Below are positions 16,739-24,683 of a DNA stretch of 37,992 nucleotides, piece after piece (positions within the stretch are counted from its first letter, which is position 1; every line of letters starts with the position of its first letter). The position numbers and the translations under genes are program-made. This stretch comes from a virus: the IMG/VR virus record IMGVR_UViG_3300007799_000007, positions 1 through 37,992 of that record; one strand, given 5' to 3'. Below the pieces are notes generated by a model. That model was not told where the DNA came from, searched no databases, and worked only from the letters and a program-made list of their open reading frames with translations.

Positions 16739-17278
16739 ATGGCTATATGTGTAGACGATTATTGCCTAGATCCGCTCAATACGCACACGGATAATGACTG
16801 TGGCGCGTACAAGTACGGTGGCATATCTCAAATCGTCGCTTTTAAATGTTTGCCCAACAATCCATCAAGTGGGGCAGAAGTGCTGAATATGATTTCAGCA
16901 GGATCGGCTTGGATAATTCCCGGTCTGTTAGGTGGAATCCCGGAAGGATCACCCGTCGAGATTGACGCTCAGGAATCATGCGGCGACTCTCAGGTTGCCC
17001 GTATTGATCGTACGCTTACGTTTTCCGATTCGGCTATCAATGCTAACAATGTAGAGTTCTACAACCGTGCGCGAAATGCTAACTTTGCATCTGCAATAGC
17101 GTACTTCTGCGATTCTGGTGAGAGTGTTTACATTCTGCCTAAATCGAGCATTAAACTGCGAGGCACGCAAACGGCTCCAAACCAGAACAACGACACACGT
17201 AAATTTGTCGGTGAGTTCTATTGGAACAACCTTAACGATCCGTTGATTATTCCAACACCAGACGGAGTTTTCGCTTAA
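16739..17278 (+). CDS. Putative major tail tube or structural protein
   Basis: A 179-residue protein with its own promoter-like box and leader, consistent with high expression. It is beta-rich with scattered Cys (CVDDYC, NDCGAY, FKC). A central RIDRTLTFSDSAINANNVEFYNRAR segment is followed by IAYFCDSGESVYILPKSSIKL and GEFYWNNLNDPL, a pattern reminiscent of tail tube proteins. The assignment rests on size, expression context and position near tail genes, not on a recognised family. The stop overlaps the next start by 1 bp (TAATG). Confidence 0.45.
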   Translation: MAICVDDYCLDPLNTHTDNDCGAYKYGGISQIVAFKCLPNNPSSGAEVLNMISAGSAWIIPGLLGGIPEGSPVEIDAQESCGDSQVARIDRTLTFSDSAINANNVEFYNRARNANFASAIAYFCDSGESVYILPKSSIKLRGTQTAPNQNNDTRKFVGEFYWNNLNDPLIIPTPDGVFA

Positions 17279-18156
17279 TGAAAGCAGAAACAAAAACCAA
17301 AACGACCACGCCGGAAAATTCTTTCGGCGTGGTTTTGATTGCCTTTAATCATGCCTATTTTCATAAGGCATACAACCTCGCTTTCTCCATTCATTATTTT
17401 AATCCAGACATTAAAATAACGGTTCACGTTGACAGCGTTTACGATTTTAATATTGCCCTCGCTGACTGGAAAAGCAAAGAGTTTGATCAGGTCGTTGAGC
17501 ATAAAGAATACTTCAGGGATTTTGCAGAAGTTAAATTAAACATCGATAGGTTTGCCGTCTATGATCGCAGCCTATACTTGGACGTTGATACTATCTGCTT
17601 AAAAGACATTGCGCCGCTGTTTGAGCAATTAAAAGATTCAGACTATAAGACGGAAGTAAACACTGACTTCATGCTATGGGCGACGCGCGAACAAACGGAA
17701 AAACATTATGGATTTACTCCGGACGATTATATTCCTTCTACCAATAGTTCAGTTCAGTATATCGCAAAGGGAGGGACGGCGACAAAGATATTTGATGCAG
17801 CACGGGCCGCACATTCCAACCCTATCCCTGTTAAGGAATTATACAATACATGGGGAGGGACACAACCAGATGAATTGTATCTAAATGTGGGCATTGCAAA
17901 GAATCGGTTTGATGCGGCATTTGAAAAAGGCCCGGTATTTTTTACAACTAAAATATCCCACGAATACGAAAAGCTAAAAGACTTTTATTACTTCCTTTCC
18001 TACTTCGGGCCGCGCGGTCACACGCCGTACTATTACACCAATTACATGGACGTGGAATTAAAACGGATGCAGCAGGAACGAGGACAAAGGCACACAAACG
18101 AATCAAGGGTTAGCAACCTGATAAATTTTAAATACGCAAACAAACGGAGGAAATGA
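17278..18156 (+). CDS. GT-A fold glycosyltransferase with DxD motif
   Basis: Probable nucleotide-sugar glycosyltransferase, 292 residues. The N-terminal Rossmann-like strand is FGVVLIAFNHAYFHKAYNLA and the sugar-nucleotide and metal site is YLDVDT (D102 and D104). A WGGTQPDELYLNVGIA segment follows, where GT8-like enzymes place acceptor-side acidic residues. The C-terminus is basic. It sits between a structural gene and the portal gene, away from any host glycan cluster, so virion or receptor glycan modification is the likely job. Donor and acceptor are unknown. Confidence 0.7.
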   Translation: MKAETKTKTTTPENSFGVVLIAFNHAYFHKAYNLAFSIHYFNPDIKITVHVDSVYDFNIALADWKSKEFDQVVEHKEYFRDFAEVKLNIDRFAVYDRSLYLDVDTICLKDIAPLFEQLKDSDYKTEVNTDFMLWATREQTEKHYGFTPDDYIPSTNSSVQYIAKGGTATKIFDAARAAHSNPIPVKELYNTWGGTQPDELYLNVGIAKNRFDAAFEKGPVFFTTKISHEYEKLKDFYYFLSYFGPRGHTPYYYTNYMDVELKRMQQERGQRHTNESRVSNLINFKYANKRRK

Positions 18157-18266
18157 AAACGATAAAACTAAACCCGAAAAGTTGCCGGACAAGGAAATGC
18201 GGGAATGCATTCGATCCTGAAACGTACATGATACCTTTGAATTTACCGACTAAAAAAGCGGCATAA
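18153..18266 (+). CDS. Small basic protein (37 aa)
   Basis: ATG frame of 37 codons, preceded by GGAGG, one of the few clear Shine-Dalgarno-like sites in the window. It is basic with two cysteines (SCRTRKCGNAFDPETYMIPL). It overlaps the glycosyltransferase by 4 bp and the portal gene by 1 bp (TAATG). Coupled translation into the portal is likely; the function is unknown. Confidence 0.5.
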   Translation: MKTIKLNPKSCRTRKCGNAFDPETYMIPLNLPTKKAA

Positions 18267-20218
18267 TGTTAACACCGGAAGAACTTGAGGCAATAAAACA
18301 ATCCATCGTCCCAAAGTGGCGCGATTGGGAGGTCGCATATCGGCAATGGGAAGCAAGTAAAAAGTGGGGCCGGTACGCATCAAAAGACTTTGCAACGGAG
18401 CCAGTTTTGCCGGAATATTATACCGGATATCGAATGGCGGTTGACATGATGGAGCAAATTGATATCCATGCCTCAAAATACAGATACCCGGATAAGTTAT
18501 TTATCTGTCGCGCTCCCAATGAAACCGACGCGGAATATATTTACCGCAGGCAAAACTATAAGAACACCACCGCCCCGGTATTTTCCGATTATCTTGCAAC
18601 CGTTGGCCGGTCTAACTCAGATCAGAACTGGAGCCTAGAAACGGAAGATATTGCGTTGTATGAATACTTGACAAAACAACTGCCAAAATACAAAGACATA
18701 GGCGGTTATCTTAAAAACTTTATCACACCGTTAAAGGCAAAAGATGCGAATGGTATCATTGCGATTGAGCCAAAAAATATTCCATTAATACGCGACGAGG
18801 AAGGCAATATTTCGCTCAACGGGGAAGGCATGGCAATCATATCTGATGAGCCTGTTGAGCCGATGCCTGTCTATTATTCGTGCCGCCATATTGTAGCGCA
18901 GGAATTGGATGAATGGTATGCGGTTATATCCTACGAAAAATCAGAGGTTCAATTCAACGGCAAGTCGGTTAAAATGGGCCTCGTCGTTCGCATTTTTGAC
19001 GAAGCAAATATTTATGAATTTCGTCAGACCGGAGTATTTACAGACTACCAATTTACACCTGTATTTGTTCGCTATCCTCACACGTACGGACAAGTTCCTG
19101 CGGCCAAATTAAAAGGGATCGTTGCGTTAATAGAAGATAAAATCATTTACATATCGCACTTTTCGCCTGCTGCGGATTTGCTCGACCTTGTATTGTTAGA
19201 TGAGAGTAATTTATCAGCAATAAAGGCCACGTCGATTTACCCTTATAAGGTCGCACTTGGAACGCCCTGCACATTCGAGCGCGGCGGTAACCGTTGCAAC
19301 GATGGTATGCTGTTCAACCCATCCGCTGTTTCAGGCAATTACGACGGCGAAGGGAAGCAGATACTTGGCCGCGATGAAAGCTGCCCTAACTGTTTAGGCT
19401 CTGGATTAAGGCCGCGTATGTCACCTTTTGGCGTGCTATTGATTAACCCAGGAACGCAGTTAAATGAAACCGGCGACGGAAACATTAACGGCGATTATTT
19501 AAAGTTTGTTAGCCCACCGATTGACGCGCCGAGGTTCCTGCAAGAGCAAATCGACAAAAACGAGTACCGGTCGAGAAAGATTATTCATTTACAGGCGGCA
19601 GATACCGCAGTGACGGGCAAGGAGGGAATAAATCCCACCGCCTCGTTAAACAATGCGAGGGCGACATCCGCATTTATTGAACCGATATCGGATCAGACAT
19701 TCGAAATAATGGAAACGATGATAGGCGCGATCAATTCAATGCGTTTCACTGATGCCAAAGGATTTACCCTTACGAAGCCGCAGAACTTCGATATCACCAC
19801 GCCTTCGGATCAGTTGGAATTGATAAGCATATTTATTAAAGACGGATTGCCGCCGGGGCTAACCGCATACCATATCCAGAAGTACATTGCTTCAATTAGC
19901 TATACGAGTTCAAACCTTGCGAAATCGTTTAAGCTGATTATGGATCAGGACTTATTGATATGCGTTTCACCGGACGACATCAATCTTCGTTTAACGGCTG
20001 GAGACATTGAACCGTGGCGCGACACTTTGCACCAATCAGGATTTCAGCTTATAAAAATGCTGCTAGAAGAAGATCCGTTTTTCTTTACCCAAGATTATAA
20101 GATTCAAGCCGATAAGTTCATTCAGAAGGCGAAGGATGAAACGGTTGATAAGAGCCTTACCGATCCGGGAACAGCGGCAGCAGAGCAAATGCGACGAATC
20201 GCGGAAACAACTGCTTAA
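18266..20218 (+). CDS. Portal protein with a zinc-ribbon-like insertion
   Basis: A 650-residue protein, probably the dodecameric portal through which DNA enters the head. Support is size, position before the head genes and the overall pattern: an acidic helical start, a beta-rich middle, a long central helix region (residues about 440-520, EYRSRKIIHLQAADTAVTG, TFEIMETMIGAINSM) and a C-terminal helical tail. An unusual feature is a four-Cys element at C335, C344, C373 and C376, ending CPNCLGSG, a zinc-knuckle pattern. A minor-head or unrelated structural role cannot be excluded. Confidence 0.65.
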   Translation: MLTPEELEAIKQSIVPKWRDWEVAYRQWEASKKWGRYASKDFATEPVLPEYYTGYRMAVDMMEQIDIHASKYRYPDKLFICRAPNETDAEYIYRRQNYKNTTAPVFSDYLATVGRSNSDQNWSLETEDIALYEYLTKQLPKYKDIGGYLKNFITPLKAKDANGIIAIEPKNIPLIRDEEGNISLNGEGMAIISDEPVEPMPVYYSCRHIVAQELDEWYAVISYEKSEVQFNGKSVKMGLVVRIFDEANIYEFRQTGVFTDYQFTPVFVRYPHTYGQVPAAKLKGIVALIEDKIIYISHFSPAADLLDLVLLDESNLSAIKATSIYPYKVALGTPCTFERGGNRCNDGMLFNPSAVSGNYDGEGKQILGRDESCPNCLGSGLRPRMSPFGVLLINPGTQLNETGDGNINGDYLKFVSPPIDAPRFLQEQIDKNEYRSRKIIHLQAADTAVTGKEGINPTASLNNARATSAFIEPISDQTFEIMETMIGAINSMRFTDAKGFTLTKPQNFDITTPSDQLELISIFIKDGLPPGLTAYHIQKYIASISYTSSNLAKSFKLIMDQDLLICVSPDDINLRLTAGDIEPWRDTLHQSGFQLIKMLLEEDPFFFTQDYKIQADKFIQKAKDETVDKSLTDPGTAAAEQMRRIAETTA

Positions 20219-20233
20219 TCCAAATATTTGTTT

Positions 20234-20241
20234 TATGTTTG
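20234..20241 (+). promoter_or_regulatory. Promoter -7 box TATGTTTG
   Basis: A perfect TAnnTTTG match 16 bp after the portal stop. The expected transcription start (about 20247) falls at the first hairpin of the structured element that follows, so promoter and element look like one unit. No -33 TTTG at the right spacing is seen. Confidence 0.45.
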
Positions 20242-20242
20242 T

Positions 20243-20316
20243 TTATCCGTTGCGGGATAAGAGATTGGATTCGTCCATTTAAACTGCCTGACCTTCGCAA
20301 CGGGGTCGGGCTTTTT
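20243..20316 (+). ncRNA. Candidate structured RNA: three hairpins with complementary loops
   Basis: Hairpin 1 is TTATCC-GTTGCG-GGATAA (20243-20260). Hairpin 2 is TGGA-TTCG-TCCA with a UUCG loop (20266-20277). Hairpin 3 is GCCTGACC paired with GGTCGGGC (20286-20311, one G-U pair), followed by TTTTT, an intrinsic terminator. CCGTTGCG from hairpin 1 (20247-20254) is perfectly complementary to CGCAACGG in the loop of hairpin 3 (20296-20303), allowing a kissing-loop or pseudoknot. A promoter box directly precedes it. It could be a free small RNA or an attenuating leader of the gene at 20331. Confidence 0.55.
20286..20316 (+). terminator. Intrinsic terminator after the portal gene
   Basis: An 8-bp stem GCCTGACC/GGTCGGGC with one G-U pair, a 10-nt loop, and TTTTT. 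It ends 14 bp before the ATG at 20331 with no promoter box in between, so expression of the downstream glycosyltransferase needs readthrough. Confidence 0.65.
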
Positions 20317-20330
20317 AATTTGATACAACT

Positions 20331-21032
20331 ATGATTTCAGTAATTCATCCGTCACGAGGTCGCCCGGAGCGAGCGCGAAAGTCTTACGAGAGGCTTAGTA
20401 TAATGGCAACAGGGGAGTTTGAATTTATCCTTTCCGTTGATATTGACGATCCCGAATTGTCCAATTACAATTGGTTGTTTTCCGACTGCATAATTGTTGA
20501 AAGCAATAACCGATCAGTTACCGACGCAGTGCAAAACGGCTGCAAAATAGCAACGGGCGAAATGATGATGATTTTTTCAGACGACTTTGAAACAATGCCT
20601 AGCGGATGGGACTGGATGATTAAAAAAGCGGTAAAGGACAAAGAATTTTACGCTCTAAAAGTCTATGACGAGATTCATAGATGGATTCACACGATACCAA
20701 TTATTGACCGGAAACTGTATGAGTACCTGGGACATATTTATAATCCGATCTACCTGCATATGTTCGGCGATACTGAATTAGCATGCATTGGTGACCTGCT
20801 GGATATAACCATAACCCGGAATGATATTCGTTTCCCGCATCACCAATTTACCCGTTACCCAAAAACAAAGGATCATATCAATGACCGGAATAATTCCTTT
20901 TGGACTCAGGACGAAAAGGTATTTTTGGAACGCTGGAAAACCAATTTCGGTTTAAGGCCCGATCAAATTAAAGGAAGGATAAAAGACACCGGGACTATTG
21001 CATTTGTTAAAGGTAAAATCGGAATGCTATGA
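20331..21032 (+). CDS. GT2-like glycosyltransferase
   Basis: A 233-residue GT-A fold enzyme. It begins ISVIHPSRGRPERARKSYERL, the family's N-terminal strand and loop, then LSVDIDDPEL (about residues 34-43), NNRSVTDAVQNGCKIATGE, and the metal-binding IFSDDFE (about residues 82-88). The second half contains HMFGDTELACIGDLL, where GT2 enzymes keep a conserved acidic loop. Substrates are unknown. It opens the run of sugar- and methyl-transfer genes after the portal and is preceded by a structured leader with a terminator. Confidence 0.78.
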   Translation: MISVIHPSRGRPERARKSYERLSIMATGEFEFILSVDIDDPELSNYNWLFSDCIIVESNNRSVTDAVQNGCKIATGEMMMIFSDDFETMPSGWDWMIKKAVKDKEFYALKVYDEIHRWIHTIPIIDRKLYEYLGHIYNPIYLHMFGDTELACIGDLLDITITRNDIRFPHHQFTRYPKTKDHINDRNNSFWTQDEKVFLERWKTNFGLRPDQIKGRIKDTGTIAFVKGKIGML

Positions 21033-21214
21033 AAAACATATCTAAAATTTTACCCCTTATTTTTGCATCAACAATAATCATTTACATTGCCGGGGCGTTA
21101 GCCTGTTTGTCGTTTAATGTATTGGAATGGCATGAGGTAGTAAGAGGATGTGTTGCGTGCGTGTGGGGCGTGCTGTGCATTTTAATAATTACTTTTCCAT
21201 ACGACGAATTATGA
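21029..21214 (+). CDS. Small two-span membrane protein
   Basis: A 61-residue protein with two hydrophobic segments (about residues 7-29 and 40-56), a basic N-terminus and an acidic C-terminus. It overlaps the glycosyltransferase upstream and the one downstream by 4 bp each (ATGA). Topology and size would suit a holin, but it lies inside the glycan block far from the endolysin, so a membrane anchor or flippase-like helper is equally possible. Confidence 0.55.
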   Translation: MKNISKILPLIFASTIIIYIAGALACLSFNVLEWHEVVRGCVACVWGVLCILIITFPYDEL

Positions 21215-21834
21215 AAACTTTATCAATCCTAATATGCACTGTTGAAGGCCGAGAGGATCAGTTACGCAATACCGTTGAGTCGCTAGTCGGTCACAGGGTC
21301 GTTAATTATTTTGAAACCGGGGCGATATCAAATATTCAGTTTGACGAAGGCGAAATAATTATTTACAAGGACAACAAAGAAATATCGGTAGGTGCAAAAA
21401 GGCAAAGTTTACTTTTAATGGCATCGTGTAAATGGTGTGTATTTCGTGACGACGACGATAAAGACTTTGGCAATTATATTGACCTGATAACCGATTGTAT
21501 TAATGCCAATCCTTATGCTGATTGCATAGGTATCAACGGCATTATGACCACCGACGGAAAGAACGAGCAACGGTGGATTCATTCGCTTAAATACCCACGT
21601 CCGGCAAGCAATAAGGACGGATGGGATTATGTCCGACCGATAATACATTTTAATCCCGTCTTGACTTCCTTAGCTTTAAAGGCCGGGTTTAAAGATATGC
21701 GTTTCGGTGAGGACATGGACTACGGAATGAGGCTAAAATGGTATTTAAGAAACGAGGCATTAATAACCAGTCCGCTGTTTCATTATTGCTATTCGACGGA
21801 AATTAAACACAAAGAAAAATACGGAATCAAATGA
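21211..21834 (+). CDS. GT2-like glycosyltransferase
   Basis: A 207-residue glycosyltransferase. Its start TLSILICTVEGREDQLRNTVESL is a standard GT2 N-terminus. SVGAKRQSLLLMASCKWCVFRDDDD (D80-D83) carries the nucleotide and metal site after the K-R-x-x-L helix, and FGEDMDYGMRL (E167, D168) supplies the catalytic ED-type motif. ATG 21211 overlaps the previous stop; an upstream ATG at 21148 would add an unlikely Cys-rich leader. Donor and acceptor are unknown. Of the four transferases this is the clearest. Confidence 0.85.
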   Translation: MKTLSILICTVEGREDQLRNTVESLVGHRVVNYFETGAISNIQFDEGEIIIYKDNKEISVGAKRQSLLLMASCKWCVFRDDDDKDFGNYIDLITDCINANPYADCIGINGIMTTDGKNEQRWIHSLKYPRPASNKDGWDYVRPIIHFNPVLTSLALKAGFKDMRFGEDMDYGMRLKWYLRNEALITSPLFHYCYSTEIKHKEKYGIK

Positions 21835-22514
21835 ACCCTAAAGTATGCATCATTAACGCTTCATGGGGAGCATGGTACCCGAAAGGAACGCAACGGTTAG
21901 TCGATTCATTGTGGCGCAACGGATGGGCCTACGATGTACGGTTCTGGAAAGATCAGCCTATTAACAGTTTCTTTAATCCATACTATCCATACACTATTAA
22001 AATGGCCGCATGGATACAGGCAATTTGGGAAGGTTACGACATAATCATTTGGGCCGATTGTTCCATTTGGGCCGTCTCAGATCCTAATGTTTTGGTAAAG
22101 ATAATTGAAAATGAAGGCGGCTACTTTTTAACGTCCGGGTTTAATTTGGCCCAAACGCTAGGGGATAAGGATCTGGCATTTTCCGGGATGAGCCGGGACG
22201 AGGCAGAAACGAAAAGCGAAGTATGGAGCTGTTTATTCGGCGTTGATCTACGAACGGCAAAGGGAAAGATATTTTCTGATGTGTTTATTGACGCTTACAA
22301 GGAAGGCGTTTTTAATACCCCGCGCGAGCATTCGGGCATGAGTGAAGATCCAAGATTTCTATTTTGCAGGCAGGATCAATCAGCGGCTTCGATTGCATTT
22401 CATAAAGCCGGATTTGAAACGATGCACCACCCCGGAGAACAAATGTGCAGCCACACGGAGAAGGATTTAAAGAAAAATACATTTGTTACATTTTATATGA
22501 GAGGCGGTTTATGA
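21831..22514 (+). CDS. Putative GT-A-like glycosyltransferase
   Basis: A 227-residue protein, coupled by 4-bp overlaps on both sides. KVCIINASWGAWYPKGTQRLVDSL is an N-terminal strand and helix, YPYTIKMAAWIQAIWEGYDIIIWADCSIW resembles sugar transferases where a W-x-D-x-S element replaces DxD, and DPRFLFCRQDQSAASIAF lies in the region of the late acidic or Gln-rich motif. The family is assigned by pattern and neighbourhood; catalytic activity is less certain than for its neighbours. Confidence 0.6.
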   Translation: MNPKVCIINASWGAWYPKGTQRLVDSLWRNGWAYDVRFWKDQPINSFFNPYYPYTIKMAAWIQAIWEGYDIIIWADCSIWAVSDPNVLVKIIENEGGYFLTSGFNLAQTLGDKDLAFSGMSRDEAETKSEVWSCLFGVDLRTAKGKIFSDVFIDAYKEGVFNTPREHSGMSEDPRFLFCRQDQSAASIAFHKAGFETMHHPGEQMCSHTEKDLKKNTFVTFYMRGGL

Positions 22515-23110
22515 CAGGTTCGCAAAATTCAGAAGATCGTTTCGTTTTAAATTACTTTCAACGTGCCGGGACTGCCTTAGAACTTGGAGCAGGTGACGGA
22601 ATAACAATGAGTAATACCAACTTATTAAAATACCGAGGCTGGAATATTCGACAAGTTGACATTAACAATCAGGGCAATAAAGCAGTTGAACAATGGGACA
22701 TAACAAAATATTCTATTAACTGGAAATTGCAGGGATCACCGACATTTGATTTTGTTTCTATTGATATTGACGGGAACGACTATTGGGTGCTTGCGGCCTT
22801 ATTAAAGGTGCAGCGCCCATTACTTATATGCTGCGAGGTTAACAGTCAGCTACCATTAAATGAGTCGATAACAATTAACTATGACGACAAGCGGAAATGG
22901 TCAGGCAATTACAATTATGGAATGAGTTATCTTGCCGCTGAAAAGCTGTTAAACGGTAGCGGATATTCCGTAATTTCATGCCTCAATAACCAGAACCTTA
23001 TGGCTGCATTTACGCCTGATAACATTCAAAACATTGACCGATCAGAATACGGGGCTACTTTTTCCCACCCTGAAATAATGGGAGAAAATGATAAATGGAT
23101 TCAAGTATGA
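22511..23110 (+). CDS. FkbM-like SAM-dependent methyltransferase
   Basis: A 199-residue class I methyltransferase. SEDRFVLNYF leads to motif I ALELGAGDGITMSNT (about residues 23-37), then VDINNQ as the acidic strand 2 end, FDFVSIDIDGNDYWVL as motif IV (about residues 79-94) and PLLICCEVNS. The pattern fits the small FkbM-type O-methyltransferases that often accompany glycosyltransferases and methylate sugars. The start is ATG 22511 (overlapping the previous stop by 4 bp); a longer ATG at 22445 is out of keeping with the family. Confidence 0.75.
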   Translation: MTGSQNSEDRFVLNYFQRAGTALELGAGDGITMSNTNLLKYRGWNIRQVDINNQGNKAVEQWDITKYSINWKLQGSPTFDFVSIDIDGNDYWVLAALLKVQRPLLICCEVNSQLPLNESITINYDDKRKWSGNYNYGMSYLAAEKLLNGSGYSVISCLNNQNLMAAFTPDNIQNIDRSEYGATFSHPEIMGENDKWIQV

Positions 23111-23445
23111 GAGCGTTAGCCATGTCGGACTTGCGAGTAAATAATTACGTGGCTGTCCTAGGGCCAAATTTTGACGAAAGAATAAAAGGATTCGTTGATG
23201 GTAAAATCATTTTTCACGGAAACTCAAGCGCGGATTTCGACTCGTGCAGGACCATTGATCTTGATAAAAGATGGCTCGACAGCTTTGGAGTGAAACGGTT
23301 ACGAGCGGGGCTATTTATTCACACGGAAACGGGAAAAAAAGTAAAATCAAATAAACCAATTTTATATGTACATCAGCTTCAGACCCTGTTCTACGTTAAC
23401 GAAGAGGTTGAACTATCTAACAACGGACTAAACAAAATAATGTAA
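23107..23445 (+). CDS. Bacteroidota phage protein of the LRxxNYV...YVHQLQ type
   Basis: A 112-residue protein of a family often seen in Bacteroidota phages and elements. SDLRVNNYVAVLG comes first, then IDLDKRWLDSFGVKRL, and near the C-terminus PILYVHQLQTLFYVNEEVEL. I know of no assigned function. ATG 23107 overlaps the methyltransferase stop by 4 bp; ATG 23095 is an alternative. Location between two methyltransferases may be incidental. Confidence 0.7.
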   Translation: MRALAMSDLRVNNYVAVLGPNFDERIKGFVDGKIIFHGNSSADFDSCRTIDLDKRWLDSFGVKRLRAGLFIHTETGKKVKSNKPILYVHQLQTLFYVNEEVELSNNGLNKIM

Positions 23446-23446
23446 C

Positions 23447-24007
23447 ATGGAAGGACAAGGACAGCCGTTTAACGGCGACACGTACTTAGAGAAGGAATTT
23501 CTAAGGCTAAAAAGAGATTTCAAGATTAAAAACGTTGTCGAAACCGGGACTTACCACGGCGACTCGACAGCATGGTTTGCGGCTAACTTTTTAGCGGTGC
23601 AGACCATTGAATTTAAAATGCCGCAATATTTGGAGGCAAAGAAAAAACTGGCCGCTTTAAAAAATGTTTCGATGGTACGTGGCGATTCTGCGCGTGACTT
23701 AAAAACAATGATTGAGGGACAGCCGAATTTGCTTATTTTCCTCGATGCTCATTGGTACGCAAATCCCGTTATTGACGAATTAAAACAAATTGCAGCCTGT
23801 GGATTAAAACCCGTTATTGCAATTCACGATTTCAAAGTTCCTAAAAAGGATTTCGGCTTTGATTCATACAACGGGCAGGATTATACTTTTGAATGGGTTG
23901 AGCCACATTTAAAAGCGATATACGGCGAGTTTGACTATCACTATAATACCGAGGCGACAGGCGCAATGCGAGGATGTCTGTTTGTTTACCCTAAAAAATC
24001 TTTGTAA
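23447..24007 (+). CDS. Class I SAM-dependent methyltransferase-like protein
   Basis: A 186-residue protein. NVVETGTYHGDSTAWFA (about residues 29-45) is a motif I-like glycine loop, QTIEFKM the strand 2 acidic end, NVSMVRGDSARDL a motif around the adenine pocket, and LLIFLDAHWYANPVIDELKQI a motif IV-like strand with D-A-H-W. The pattern is close to TylF or rhamnosyl O-methyltransferase-like folds. It closes the glycosyl and methyl transfer block, suggesting modified sugars as the product. Confidence 0.7.
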   Translation: MEGQGQPFNGDTYLEKEFLRLKRDFKIKNVVETGTYHGDSTAWFAANFLAVQTIEFKMPQYLEAKKKLAALKNVSMVRGDSARDLKTMIEGQPNLLIFLDAHWYANPVIDELKQIAACGLKPVIAIHDFKVPKKDFGFDSYNGQDYTFEWVEPHLKAIYGEFDYHYNTEATGAMRGCLFVYPKKSL

Positions 24008-24027
24008 CAATTAAAACAAACAAAATG
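24005..24027 (+). repeat. Repeated A-rich translation leader, copy 1
   Basis: TAACAATTAAAACAAAC-type leader ending in AAAACAAACAAAATG. The same leader precedes the starts at 24285 and 24681, and its 3' half precedes 27416. It replaces a Shine-Dalgarno site. Confidence 0.6.
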
Positions 24028-24240
24028 AAAGCGAACCACTTAATAAAGCAAAGCGAGGTACTCGACAATATCTACAAAAGAATTAGTGAGGCAAACTCAC
24101 ATAGTATGTTTAAAATATTTATACCTCACTTTATTTATGTTGAGGAAAGCGTAAGGCTTCAACTAATTGACGACGGGTACAAAGTTTACGAAGGGGATTG
24201 GGACGGCATGGTAAAAGGTGCATTGATAATTGAATGGTAA
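24025..24240 (+). CDS. Hypothetical protein
   Basis: A 71-residue protein with a helical N-terminus (HLIKQSEVLDNIYKRISEAN), a mildly hydrophobic middle (FKIFIPHFIYVEESVRLQLI) and an acidic end, the general layout of many small phage proteins of unknown role. It starts after the repeated A-rich leader. No family recognised. Confidence 0.5.
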   Translation: MKANHLIKQSEVLDNIYKRISEANSHSMFKIFIPHFIYVEESVRLQLIDDGYKVYEGDWDGMVKGALIIEW

Positions 24241-24263
24241 CCTTTAGCACTTGGTTTTTTAAT

Positions 24264-24287
24264 TAACAATCTAAAACAAACAAAATG
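24264..24287 (+). repeat. Repeated A-rich translation leader, copy 2
   Basis: TAACAATCTAAAACAAAC-type leader ending AAAACAAACAAAATG, preceded by TTTTTTAAT. It matches the copy at 24661-24683 over about 30 bp with small differences. Confidence 0.6.
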
Positions 24288-24470
24288 GGATTTTTAGACG
24301 CATTAATCAACGTTGCAAGTGCGGCAACGAAAATAGTATTAACTCCAGTGGCAATAGTGGCAGATGTCGCCGTAAAGGTAGTAACCGGGGAAAACCCCGA
24401 ACTAACAGAAGGTGCAATAAAATCGGCTAGTCAAGACCTTGAAGATGCAGTAGACGAGATATCGCCGTGA
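24285..24470 (+). CDS. Small Ala/Val-rich hydrophobic protein
   Basis: A 61-residue protein: MGFLDALINVASAATK, then a long hydrophobic stretch (VLTPVAIVADVAVKVVTG) and an acidic C-terminal helix (ELTEGAIKSASQDLEDAVDE). Similar small proteins are frequent in phages without known function. It is preceded by the repeated A-rich leader. Confidence 0.5.
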   Translation: MGFLDALINVASAATKIVLTPVAIVADVAVKVVTGENPELTEGAIKSASQDLEDAVDEISP

Positions 24471-24472
24471 GA

Positions 24473-24631
24473 ATGAAAGCAAACATTTTACGTCCATTTA
24501 AATGGGCTTCGCGTCAGCTTGGTCATATATGGTGCCTGTTTATACATGGATTTATTCGGGAAAAACATAAAATGCACAGGGCTTACGGGCCGGAGGAATG
24601 TCAAATATGCGGCAGGTGGTGGGAATTGTAA
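24473..24631 (+). CDS. Small putative zinc-binding protein (52 aa)
   Basis: ATG frame of 52 codons starting 3 bp after the previous stop. It is basic and aromatic, with HKMHRAYGPEECQICGRWW at the C-terminus: an H-x2-H plus C-x2-C set that could bind one zinc ion. No family recognised; support is the motif and tight spacing. Confidence 0.5.
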   Translation: MKANILRPFKWASRQLGHIWCLFIHGFIREKHKMHRAYGPEECQICGRWWEL

Positions 24632-24660
24632 TTACATCATTTAATCCCCGACCTTTTAAT

Positions 24661-24683
24661 TAACAATTAAAACAAACAAAATG
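24661..24683 (+). repeat. Repeated A-rich translation leader, copy 3
   Basis: TAACAATTAAAACAAAC-type leader ending AAAACAAACAAAATG, identical to copy 1 over 23 bp. It extends upstream as TTTTAAT shared with copy 2. Confidence 0.6.

Noticed and set aside
21029-21214. Holin assignment for the two-span membrane protein
   Set aside because: Size and topology fit but it lies in the glycan block about 14 kb from the endolysin and on the other strand; evidence is insufficient.
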